Source of the DNA: an uncultured Bacilli bacterium
Lineage (GTDB): Bacteria > Bacillota_I > Bacilli_A > RF39 > UBA660
Assembly (NCBI GenBank): GCA_947628785.1
Contig: CANRBE010000008.1
Span: 1-32,163 of the forward strand
Length of the DNA: 32,163 nt
Direction: 5' to 3'
Shown one piece after another: positions 9,247-17,727 of the stretch; positions within the stretch are counted from its first letter, which is position 1, and every line of letters starts with the position of its first letter. Position numbers and translations under genes: made by a program. The notes beneath the pieces were generated by a model. The model had not been told where the DNA came from, ran no database searches, and worked only from the letters and a program-made list of their open reading frames with translations.

Positions 9247-10476
9247 GTGAGACGAATTTATACTAGTATAGACTTAGGATCAAATGCTGTAAAAATTGTC
9301 GTATGCGAATTGTTTCATAATAAGTTAAATTTATTAGCGGCCACTTCTGTTAAAACAGGAGGAATAACTAAAGGTGTTATCACTTCTAAAGAAGAAGTTA
9401 TACATGCTATAAAAAAAGGAATAAATGATATCGAAGAAATGATAGGCGTTAGAATAAAAAAAGTTATAGCCGCATTACCCAGTCAAGATATCGACTATAC
9501 TATGGGTATAGCTACAAAGCATATTGATGGGGTAGTAAGAAATAATGATATTGATGAAATATTACAAGCTAGTACTGAAGGTAAAATAAGTGCTGATAGG
9601 GAATTAATTACAGTTATACCAGTAGATTTTTCTATTGATGGTAGTATTGTAGTTAAAGACCCAAAATATCAAGAAGCATCTTTATTAAAAACAAGGACTA
9701 TTGTTGTTTCTACATCTAATGAACGAATATATAGTTTAATAGAAATATTAGAAGAAGCAGGATTAGAAGTTGTCGACTTGTCATTAACGACTATTGGTGA
9801 TTATTATTGTTTTAAAAATAAAGAAAATTCTTCATCGATTGGAGCAGTAGTCAATATAGGTTATGAAACAGTAAATATAGCTTTATATAATAAAGGACTT
9901 ATTTATAAAAGCAGTGTTTTGAATATGGGAAGTAGAAATATTGATAATGATATTGCCTATATGTATAAAATATCATTAGAAGATGCTAGTAAAATAAAGG
10001 AAAAATTTGCTTGTGCTAATATAGAAAATGCCAGTCAAAGTGATTTTGTTGAATGTGTTAATAATGAAGGTAAAAAAATAAAAATAAATCAATTTGAATT
10101 ATCTCAAGTTGTAATGTCAAGGTTAGAAGAAATTTTAGAATTTTCTAGAAAAGAGCTAAATACTTTGACAAAGAGTAAAGTTAATTATATAATATTAACT
10201 GGTGGTACTAGTAATATGCGAGGCTTTTCTAAAGTAGCAGAAAGAGTTTTAGGAAGAATAAGTATTACTGGAAGTATAAAAATATTAGGTGTTAGAAATA
10301 ACATATATTCATCAGCACTGGGAAATATTGTATATTTTATTAACAAATTAAAAATAAAAGGAAGAGACTATACTATGATTAGAGAAGATGAACTATATTA
10401 CTCTAATAGAAGTATTTTGGATACATCAAATGATACAATGATAGGGAAAGTTTTTGGTTACTTTTTCGGGGACTAA
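9247..10476 (+). CDS. ftsA: Cell division protein FtsA (non-ATG start, GTG 9247 or TTG 9244)
   Basis: SHS2/actin fold motifs (TSIDLGSNAVKIVV, TGGTSNMRGF); followed by ftsZ; SD ggagatga before TTG/GTG. Confidence 0.92.
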   Translation: MRRIYTSIDLGSNAVKIVVCELFHNKLNLLAATSVKTGGITKGVITSKEEVIHAIKKGINDIEEMIGVRIKKVIAALPSQDIDYTMGIATKHIDGVVRNNDIDEILQASTEGKISADRELITVIPVDFSIDGSIVVKDPKYQEASLLKTRTIVVSTSNERIYSLIEILEEAGLEVVDLSLTTIGDYYCFKNKENSSSIGAVVNIGYETVNIALYNKGLIYKSSVLNMGSRNIDNDIAYMYKISLEDASKIKEKFACANIENASQSDFVECVNNEGKKIKINQFELSQVVMSRLEEILEFSRKELNTLTKSKVNYIILTGGTSNMRGFSKVAERVLGRISITGSIKILGVRNNIYSSALGNIVYFINKLKIKGRDYTMIREDELYYSNRSILDTSNDTMIGKVFGYFFGD

Positions 10477-10490
10477 GGAGGTTTTAAAAT

Positions 10491-11540
10491 ATGAATATGT
10501 TTGGATTAGAAGTAGATCAATTAGCAAAAATAAAAGTAATTGGTGTTGGTGGTGCTGGTAATAATGCAGTAAATCGAATGATTGAGGCAGGTATACAAGG
10601 TGTTGATTTTATTGTTGTCAATACTGATTTACAAGTTTTAAATAATTCTAAAGCTGACAATAGAATCCAAATTGGCATAGAACTAACTAATGGACTTGGT
10701 GCAGGAGCCAATCCAGAAGTAGGTAGGGAAGCAGCACTAGAAAATAAAGCTGAATTAGTCGCTGCCCTTGAAGGTGCTGATATGGTATTTATAACTTGTG
10801 GTATGGGTGGTGGAACAGGAACTGGAGCAGCTCCTATCATTGCCGATATTGCCCAAGAACTTGGGGCTTTAACTGTAGGTATTATAACTAAGCCATTTTC
10901 ATTTGAAGGACGTAAAAGAATGGACCAAGCTTTAGCTGGTCTTGATGAATTGAAAAAACATGTCGATACATTAATTGTCATACCTAATGACCGCTTAAGA
11001 GGAATTATTGATAAAACAACACCACTTATTGACTCATTTAAAGAAGTTGATAATGTTTTAAGACGAGGTGTTCAATCAATTTCTGATTTAATAGCAGTAG
11101 CAGGTTTAATTAATTTGGACTTTGCCGATGTCAAAGCTGTTATGAAAAGTCGGGGAAATGCATTGATAGGTATTGGAATGGGTACTGGTGAAAATAGAGC
11201 AGTTGAAGCCGCTAAACAAGCTGTAACAAGCCCACTACTTGAAGCTAGTATATCTGGAGCTACTGATGCGATTATTAACGTAACTGGTGGTGCTAATCTT
11301 ACTTTATTTGAAGTAGATGAAGCAGTTGAAGCAATCAGAAATGCTGCCAATACTGATATTAATACTATTTTTGGAGCTGTTATTAATGAGAATTTAGATG
11401 ATGAAATTATCGTTACAGTAATAGCTACAGGTTTTGATGAATATGAAAAACAAGAAAGTTTAAATTATTCTTCGCAAGCAGATGATGATGACGATAATGA
11501 TGATGACATACCAGCATTCTTAAGAAAAAGAGTATATTAG
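10491..11540 (+). CDS. ftsZ: Cell division protein FtsZ
   Basis: [26 protein letters not shown] tubulin signature, acidic linker plus IPAFLRKR tail. Confidence 0.98.
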   Translation: MNMFGLEVDQLAKIKVIGVGGAGNNAVNRMIEAGIQGVDFIVVNTDLQVLNNSKADNRIQIGIELTNGLGAGANPEVGREAALENKAELVAALEGADMVFITCGMGGGTGTGAAPIIADIAQELGALTVGIITKPFSFEGRKRMDQALAGLDELKKHVDTLIVIPNDRLRGIIDKTTPLIDSFKEVDNVLRRGVQSISDLIAVAGLINLDFADVKAVMKSRGNALIGIGMGTGENRAVEAAKQAVTSPLLEASISGATDAIINVTGGANLTLFEVDEAVEAIRNAANTDINTIFGAVINENLDDEIIVTVIATGFDEYEKQESLNYSSQADDDDDNDDDIPAFLRKRVY

Positions 11541-11566
11541 AATGAGTTTTATTCATTCTTTTTTTC
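11539..11566 (+). terminator. Intrinsic terminator after ftsZ
   Basis: AGAATGA-gtttta-TTCATTCTTTTTTT. Confidence 0.65.
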
Positions 11567-11666
11567 TATTAAAATATAAGTAAAGTAAAAGTAAACTATG
11601 TTAAAAATTATTGTTATTAATAAAAAAAAATGATATACTAAAGTAGTCGTATAGGAGTTGATTAAT

Positions 11667-12659
11667 ATGTTGATTCTAGCCAAAGCCATGTTGGCTATGA
11701 TGATTGGTTTTATCCTAGCTATCATAACTGGTTTAATATTAATACCAGCCTTTAAAAAAAATAATACTAGACAAAGTTTAAGTACTTATCTAAAACAAAA
11801 ACATAAGAAAAAAGAAGGAACCCCAACTATGGGAGGTTTTATCTTTATAATACCGACAATATTAACGGTCATTATACTTCTTTTAATGGGAAAAATTGAA
11901 TATTCTATTAATTTAACTATTATTATATTTGTTTTTGTAAGCTATGGATTAATTGGTTTTATCGATGATTATCTAATTGTCAAAAAGCATAATAACAAAG
12001 GTCTTACTGCTATGCAGAAACTGGTAGCTCAATTAGTTATAGCATTAGTATTTTTCTGTTTGTTTTTGATAAGTGGTCATAATCCTGAATTATATATACA
12101 TACTTTAAATTTAAGAATTGAAATGAAATGGGTATATGGTTTATTTTTACTATTTATTTTAGTAGCTTCTTCAAATGCTGTCAATTTGACAGATGGACTA
12201 GATGGACTAGCAGGTGGACTTTCTTTAATTGCTTTTTTAGCTTTAGGACTAATAAGTTGGAATTCTAGTTGGGCATCTGGTTATGAAGCAATTGCGATAT
12301 TTTGTTTTATTTTAGTAGGTTCATTATTAGGCTTTTTGTTTTTTAATACTTATCCAGCTAAAATATTTATGGGAGATACTGGTTCTTTATCTTTAGGAGC
12401 AACAATGGCTAGTGTTGCTATATTAACCAACCATGAAGTTACTTTTATAATTATTGCAGGAGTATTTATTATTGAAACATTGAGTTGTATTTTTCAGATT
12501 TTAGCAGTAGTATATACCAATCATAAATTATTTTTAATGGCTCCTATTCATCATCATTTTGAAAAACTTGGTTGGCAAGAAAGAGACATTGTTAAAATGT
12601 TTTGGGTTATTGGTTTATTACTAGCGATGGCTGGTGTTATATTTGCTGTTTGGATTTAG
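11667..12659 (+). CDS. mraY: Phospho-N-acetylmuramoyl-pentapeptide-transferase
   Basis: GTPTMGGF, FIDDYLIVKKHNNKGL, NLTDGLDGLAGG, APIHHHFEKLGW. The ATG at 11667 is better placed for the aggag SD than the TTG at 11658. Confidence 0.96.
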   Translation: MLILAKAMLAMMIGFILAIITGLILIPAFKKNNTRQSLSTYLKQKHKKKEGTPTMGGFIFIIPTILTVIILLLMGKIEYSINLTIIIFVFVSYGLIGFIDDYLIVKKHNNKGLTAMQKLVAQLVIALVFFCLFLISGHNPELYIHTLNLRIEMKWVYGLFLLFILVASSNAVNLTDGLDGLAGGLSLIAFLALGLISWNSSWASGYEAIAIFCFILVGSLLGFLFFNTYPAKIFMGDTGSLSLGATMASVAILTNHEVTFIIIAGVFIIETLSCIFQILAVVYTNHKLFLMAPIHHHFEKLGWQERDIVKMFWVIGLLLAMAGVIFAVWI

Positions 12660-12688
12660 GATGATAACTATTTAAGTTATCATTTTTT
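12660..12688 (+). terminator. Intrinsic terminator after mraY
   Basis: ATGATAACT-attta-AGTTATCATTTTTTT. Confidence 0.75.
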
Positions 12689-12700
12689 TGATTAAATTAC

Positions 12701-12729
12701 TTGTTTAAAAATAAAAAATATGGTAATAT
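12701..12729 (+). promoter_or_regulatory. Sigma-A-type promoter
   Basis: TTGTTT (12701-12706), 17-bp spacer, TAATAT (12724-12729). Confidence 0.55.
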
Positions 12730-12735
12730 TAAATT

Positions 12736-12840
12736 GTGAAGGAAACTTCATAAAAAGAGACATACCCTAGTGGTATTTCCCTTTTAGTTGGATTAAAAGA
12801 AAAATACCGAATTAATTTAGGAAAACGGTATTTTTCTTTG
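12736..12840 (+). ncRNA. Candidate structured non-coding RNA or orphan attenuator
   Basis: 5-bp GAAA-tetraloop hairpin (12737-12750), 12-bp hairpin (12753-12785), intrinsic terminator (12800-12835). The middle strands can also form an alternative antiterminator-like hairpin. No intact ORF follows for several hundred bp. Confidence 0.5.
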
Positions 12841-13254
12841 TTTATTTATTTTTGTTAAAATAAACACTGATGATAAATAAAATAAAATCTAAGAAGTTAA
12901 ATCTTGATGTTTTATCATATTTATTAAAACTTATAAATTAGATCTTCATAAGCATCATCACCTTTCTATTTTAGAATAAAAATAAAAAGGGAAAATACTG
13001 ATTCACCTAAAAAGAACAAAAACTTTTTCATTTTTGTTTTATAAGAATTTGTGGTAAGTATACTAAAATAATTTTAAGTACAATTTAGGTACAAATAATA
13101 AGTTAAATTTAACAATATATACAAAGATATGGATAAATGATACGATGTCTGTATAAACGAAAAAAAAGTTGCTTTATGATAAAAGAGGATTTTATAATAT
13201 AATAATAGGTATAAAAAAATATCATAGATTTAAAAAATGTCAACTAATGAAAAA

Positions 13255-13320
13255 TAAAAGCAAAAGGTTATTATGATGTTGATAAAATGTTTGAGGATAT
13301 TTTAAATGACCAAGATTAAT
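13255..13320 (+). pseudogene. C-terminal remnant of RelB/DinJ-like antitoxin
   Basis: Reads KAKGYYDVDKMFEDILNDQD* in the frame overlapping the toxin ATG (atgaccaagattaa). No intact upstream ORF. Confidence 0.5.
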
Positions 13321-13600
13321 AGTTATACAACTTCTTGTGAAATAAAATATACCAAAAACTTTAGTAAGAATTTAAAAAAATTAAATAGTCAGAAAAAAGA
13401 TATAAATAAATTAAAAAAAGTTATAAAAATTATATCAATTTTGAAACATTAGAGAAAAAATATTATATCATAAATTAATAGACAATAAAAATTGTTATGA
13501 GTGTCATATAGAAAATGATTGGTTATTAATTTATCAAATAAATGAAAATAAACTAGTTTTGTTATTAATTACAACTGGAAGTCACAGTGAACTATTTTAA
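13306..13600 (+). pseudogene. YafQ/RelE-family mRNA interferase toxin, frameshifted
   Basis: MTKINSYTTSCEIKYTKNFSKNLKKLNSQKKDINKLKKVIKIISILKH* then, in another frame, ..EKILYHKLIDNKNCYECHIENDWLLIYQINENKLVLLLITTGSHSELF*. The second part is the typical YafQ C-terminus (ECHIxxDWLLIYxI...LxxTGSHSxLF). Confidence 0.75.
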
Positions 13601-13692
13601 TTAATGACAAGTTTTGTCTAGTTTTGTCGAATCAATTTACAATCTTTTTAAATAATGTTACCCTAGAAATCATTAGTCAGGGGGTGAATCTT

Positions 13693-13851
13693 ATGAAAGA
13701 AAATAACAATAAAGAAAACGTACAAGAAATAGAAAGAATTAAATTAATATTAAATTTTTATGATGATCATGTAGAAAAAGAAATAATAAAACAACCACCT
13801 TTTATAATTGATAAAACTAAAAAAAACAAAAAAACTACAAAAAACGATTAA
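13693..13851 (+). CDS. Small Lys/Asn-rich hypothetical protein
   Basis: ATG at 13693 preceded by cagggggtgaatctt; 3' end overlaps the convergent spoVB tail. Confidence 0.35.
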   Translation: MKENNNKENVQEIERIKLILNFYDDHVEKEIIKQPPFIIDKTKKNKKTTKND

Positions 13852-15121
13852 CTTTAGAATACTGAACTAAAGTAACAAAAATAATACTAAAACAAATAGA
13901 AATAATAAGACCCCATACATTAAAAAAATAACACCCAATAATTAAACTAATTATTTTTATAATAGTTCCAAATAAAGTTGAAGTAAAAGCTTCTTTTGCT
14001 TTATCCATAGCTTGTAAAGTCGACGCTAAAGGTGCTTGAATATATTGAAATAAACAAATAGGTGATAAAATCCTAACATAAAAAGTACCTTCAGTATTGT
14101 GATATAAAAAATAAAGTAATTTTTCTGGAAATAATTCAAAAATAACAGTAAAAATAAAACCGATAGCTAAAGAAATAAATAAAGCTTGATTAAATCTTTT
14201 TTTAGCCATCTTCTTCTTTTTTAAGGCTATATATTTAGAAATAGTTGGAACTAAAGCTTGACTTATTGCCATTGAAAAAAAAGAAGGAATTAAAATTAAA
14301 GGTAAAACAAAACCTGAAATAATACCATATTCTAAAGTAATATCTTGATTACTAAAACCTTTAAAAAGTAAAATAGTAGTGAATAAAATAGGTTCTAAAA
14401 AATACCCAATGTTACCAATTAATCTAGAGGCAACAGTTGGAATAGAAATACTAAAAATTGGATTTAAATACTTTCTTTTAGGTTTAAAATCAACTTTGTC
14501 AATAACAATCTTATTTGGTAAAAATAAAAGAAAAATAACAATAGAACATATTTCAGAAACAATATTAGATAAAATTACAAAAAATACCGCTAGTTCTATA
14601 TTAAACTTCATAAAAAAAGGAATTCCAATTGTTAGTAAACATAATCTTACCAAATCTTCACAAATATTAGAAAAAACATGAATACCCATTCTTTCTTTAC
14701 CAAAATAATATCCTCTTAAAAGAGATGAAATACTTATAAAAGGTAGCGTTAAACCAATCGCAATCAATCCATAATAAGTTGCTTTGTTATGTAAAAGTTT
14801 AATAGAAATAAAGTTTCCACTAAAAATTAAAAAAAACAATAAAAGAAAATCTAAGAGTAAAGAAAGAGGTAAAATTGAAGCAATCAATTTGTGAGTTGGT
14901 AACTTATTTTCCGCTACTAACTTAGAAATAGCGACTGGAAAACCAAAAGAAGCTAAGGCAATAAATAAACTAAAAGTAGGCATAAGTAGGGAATATAAAC
15001 CAATTCCTGTAACTTTTAAATACCTAGAAGTTATAATTCTTATAACCATTCCTAATAATTTAGTAATAAAACCTCCAAACATTAAAATTATAGTTGCCTT
15101 TAAAAAACTACTTTTTTTCAT
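13835..15121 (-). CDS. spoVB: SpoVB-like polysaccharide/lipid flippase (MVF/MOP superfamily)
   Basis: Multi-TM; KATIILMFGGFITKLLGMVIRIITSRYLKVTGIGLYSLLMPTFSLFIALASFGFPVAISKLVAE. The ATG at 15121 has SD aaggtgat. Adjacent to the comN-like gene and secDF, as I recall in Bacillus. Confidence 0.88.
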   Translation of the reverse strand: MKKSSFLKATIILMFGGFITKLLGMVIRIITSRYLKVTGIGLYSLLMPTFSLFIALASFGFPVAISKLVAENKLPTHKLIASILPLSLLLDFLLLFFLIFSGNFISIKLLHNKATYYGLIAIGLTLPFISISSLLRGYYFGKERMGIHVFSNICEDLVRLCLLTIGIPFFMKFNIELAVFFVILSNIVSEICSIVIFLLFLPNKIVIDKVDFKPKRKYLNPIFSISIPTVASRLIGNIGYFLEPILFTTILLFKGFSNQDITLEYGIISGFVLPLILIPSFFSMAISQALVPTISKYIALKKKKMAKKRFNQALFISLAIGFIFTVIFELFPEKLLYFLYHNTEGTFYVRILSPICLFQYIQAPLASTLQAMDKAKEAFTSTLFGTIIKIISLIIGCYFFNVWGLIISICFSIIFVTLVQYSKVNRFL

Positions 15122-15209
15122 AAATATCACCTTAAAACCTTTCAAAAATTGTTGGTTTCATATATAATATATATGTAATCTGTTCATTTAATATGAAAGT
15201 GGTGATTTA

Positions 15210-15473
15210 ATGGATATCCAATCAATTGAAGAACTTTTTAAATTAGTTAGACCATCATTACTAGTTAAAAGTGAAGAATTAAAAAGAAAAGGATATAATT
15301 ATATCAATGAAAAAGATATTTTTAATTATTTGGTAGAAAATAACTGGAAAAATGCGAAAAAATTAGAACTATATCAAATAGTAAGTGATATTCTAAATGC
15401 TGATGAAGTATTAATTGATGGATATTTAAAAAAACAAATAGGTATAAAAAATAGAAACATCTATTTTGAGTAG
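15210..15473 (+). CDS. comN: Post-transcriptional regulator family protein (ComN/YrzD-like)
   Basis: 87 aa; SLLVKSEELKRKGYNYINEKDIFNYLVENNWKN...LYQIVSDILNADEVLIDGYL; syntenic between spoVB and secDF. Confidence 0.7.
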   Translation: MDIQSIEELFKLVRPSLLVKSEELKRKGYNYINEKDIFNYLVENNWKNAKKLELYQIVSDILNADEVLIDGYLKKQIGIKNRNIYFE

Positions 15474-15482
15474 GAGGAAAAC

Positions 15483-17684
15483 ATGAAAAAGAAAAAACAA
15501 AATGGTAAAAAAACATTACTAAAACCTATAATAATAATATTGTTATTATTAGTTATGGTAGGAGTTTTAACCCCTTTAATATTTAAAAGTTTAAAATATG
15601 GTTTAGACTTACAAGGTGGTTTTGAAGTACTATATAAAGTTGATAGTATTGATGGTAAAAAAGTAACCGATGATATGGTTACTAGTACTTATAAAACAAT
15701 TATGAAAAGAGTAGATGTCCTTGGAGTATCAGAACCAGAAATAGTCGTTGAAGGAACTGATAGAATTAGAGTAGGACTAGCTGGAGTGACAGATCAAGAT
15801 GCAGCTAGAAAGCAAATTGGTCAAGTAGCTAATTTAACATTTAGAAACACCAGTGATAAATTACTTATGAAAAGTGATGTTATCAAAGGAGCTAAACTAA
15901 CAACCGATGAACAAACTGGTAAACCAGCAGTAGCTTTAACTGTTAAAGATAAAGACAAATTTTATAGTGTTACTAAAGAAATAAGTGAAAGTGAAGATAA
16001 AACTATTGTTATTTGGTTAGACTTTCAAAATGGTTTAGACCACTATAGTAGCGAGAAGGCTAACTGCGGGAGTTTAGGAGACTCACGTTGTATATCAGCA
16101 GCTTCAGTTGAACAAGGATTTTCAAGTGATGTAATAATAAGAGGAAACTTTACTACCGAAGAAGCTAAATCATTAGCGGAATTAATCAATTCTGGTAGCT
16201 TACAAACTAAATTAACTGAAATATCTTCTAAAACAGTTACAGCTTCATTTGGTAAAGACTCTTTAAAAAACACTTTAATAGCGGGAGCTATTGGACTTGT
16301 TATAATCATGATTTTAGCGATTATTTTATACCGTTTTTCAGGATTTATTGCTTCCATTAGTTTACTTGTTTATACCTTCTTAACCTTCTTTATTTTCTGG
16401 TTGATTGGGGGTGTGTTAACCCTTCCAGGAATTGCTGCTATGCTACTTGGTATTGGTATGGCAATAGATGCAAATGTTTTAAACTTTTCAAGAATAAAAG
16501 ATGAGTTAAGACAAGGTAAAAAACTAAAAGAAGCATATATTAATGGTAATAAAGGTTCTTTAGCTACGATATTAGATGCTAATATCACAACCTTTATAGT
16601 AGCGCTTATACTATTTATATTTGGTGAAAGTAGTGTTAAAGGATTTGCTACAATGTTAATGATTAGTATTTTTGTAACCTTAGTAGTTATGTTAGGACTT
16701 ACAAGATTATTACTAAATTATTTCATTAAGGCCGAATTATTTAAAGATAAACCAGTTAATTTTGTTGGTAAATATCAAAAAAATAAAAAAGAAATATTAC
16801 ATAATAATTTTAAATATGTTTTAGTTAGTTTAATAATATTTATAATCGGTCTTATTTCATTTGGTATTAATAAATTTAATTTGGGAATTGACTTTAAAGG
16901 TGGAACATCAGTTAGTTTAAAAGATGCTAACGCTAGTAAAAATACCATTTCCAAATATTTAAAAGACCAAGGTTATACAATTAGAGAAAATGATAAAAAT
17001 GATGATACAATTAGTATTGTTTTAAATGAAAGTTTAAAAGAAGAAAAAGTTACTAACTTAAAAAATGATTTGGCTGAAAAATACGATGCTAGTGTAGATA
17101 TTGGGGTAGTATCCAATGTTGTTAAAAAAGAATTAGTTAAAAATGCTATTTATTCAATCATTTTAGCTATTATTGGCATTATTATATATATTTCCCTAAG
17201 ATTTACCTTTAAATTTGCTATCAGTGCTATTATAGCCTTATTACATGATGTTTTAATTGTCTGTGGAATTTTTGCTTTACTTAGATTAGAAGTTAGTACT
17301 ATCTTTATAGCTGCGATTTTATCAATAATAGGTTATTCAATTAATGATACAGTTGTTATCTTTGACTTAATAAAAGAACTAAAAGAAAAAAACAAAAAAG
17401 AAAGTTTGGATACAATTACTAATTTAGCTATTAATAACGTTTTAAACCGTAGTTTAGTAACATCTATAACAACCTTAATACCAGTAATTTGTTTAATGAT
17501 ACTTGGTTCTAAATCAATTTATACATTTAACATAGCTATGACTTTTGGTATAATTTTAGGAACCTATTCATCATTATTTATAGCTCCATATATTTGGAAA
17601 AAATTAGAAAATAAATGGAAAAGTAAAACCCAAAACAAACCACGGATAAAAGAAGAAAAAAGTATTAAAGGAATTAATTGTTAA
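15483..17684 (+). CDS. secDF: Protein translocase subunit SecDF (fused)
   Basis: SecD-like LDLQGGFEVLY, GMAIDANVLNFSRIKDELRQG, followed by SecF-like GIDFKGGTSV and IIGYSINDTVVIFDLIKE. Confidence 0.96.
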   Translation: MKKKKQNGKKTLLKPIIIILLLLVMVGVLTPLIFKSLKYGLDLQGGFEVLYKVDSIDGKKVTDDMVTSTYKTIMKRVDVLGVSEPEIVVEGTDRIRVGLAGVTDQDAARKQIGQVANLTFRNTSDKLLMKSDVIKGAKLTTDEQTGKPAVALTVKDKDKFYSVTKEISESEDKTIVIWLDFQNGLDHYSSEKANCGSLGDSRCISAASVEQGFSSDVIIRGNFTTEEAKSLAELINSGSLQTKLTEISSKTVTASFGKDSLKNTLIAGAIGLVIIMILAIILYRFSGFIASISLLVYTFLTFFIFWLIGGVLTLPGIAAMLLGIGMAIDANVLNFSRIKDELRQGKKLKEAYINGNKGSLATILDANITTFIVALILFIFGESSVKGFATMLMISIFVTLVVMLGLTRLLLNYFIKAELFKDKPVNFVGKYQKNKKEILHNNFKYVLVSLIIFIIGLISFGINKFNLGIDFKGGTSVSLKDANASKNTISKYLKDQGYTIRENDKNDDTISIVLNESLKEEKVTNLKNDLAEKYDASVDIGVVSNVVKKELVKNAIYSIILAIIGIIIYISLRFTFKFAISAIIALLHDVLIVCGIFALLRLEVSTIFIAAILSIIGYSINDTVVIFDLIKELKEKNKKESLDTITNLAINNVLNRSLVTSITTLIPVICLMILGSKSIYTFNIAMTFGIILGTYSSLFIAPYIWKKLENKWKSKTQNKPRIKEEKSIKGINC

Positions 17685-17708
17685 GGTTGATAGTTATCGA
17701 CCTTTTCT
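17681..17708 (+). terminator. Intrinsic terminator after secDF
   Basis: AAGGTTGAT-agtt-ATCGACCTTTTC. Confidence 0.55.
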
Positions 17709-17727
17709 TCGCTAAAAGGAGGAAGAT

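Noticed and set aside
10517-10981. 154-aa minus-strand ORF inside ftsZ
   Set aside because: Antisense to highly conserved ftsZ coding sequence; low-complexity Ala/Pro-rich translation typical of a shadow ORF.
11072-11350. 92-aa minus-strand ORF inside ftsZ
   Set aside because: Shadow ORF opposite conserved coding sequence.
14379-14681. 100-aa plus-strand ORF inside spoVB
   Set aside because: Antisense to a convincing multi-TM spoVB frame; no SD or family signal.
16043-16357. 104-aa minus-strand ORF inside secDF
   Set aside because: Antisense to conserved SecDF coding sequence.
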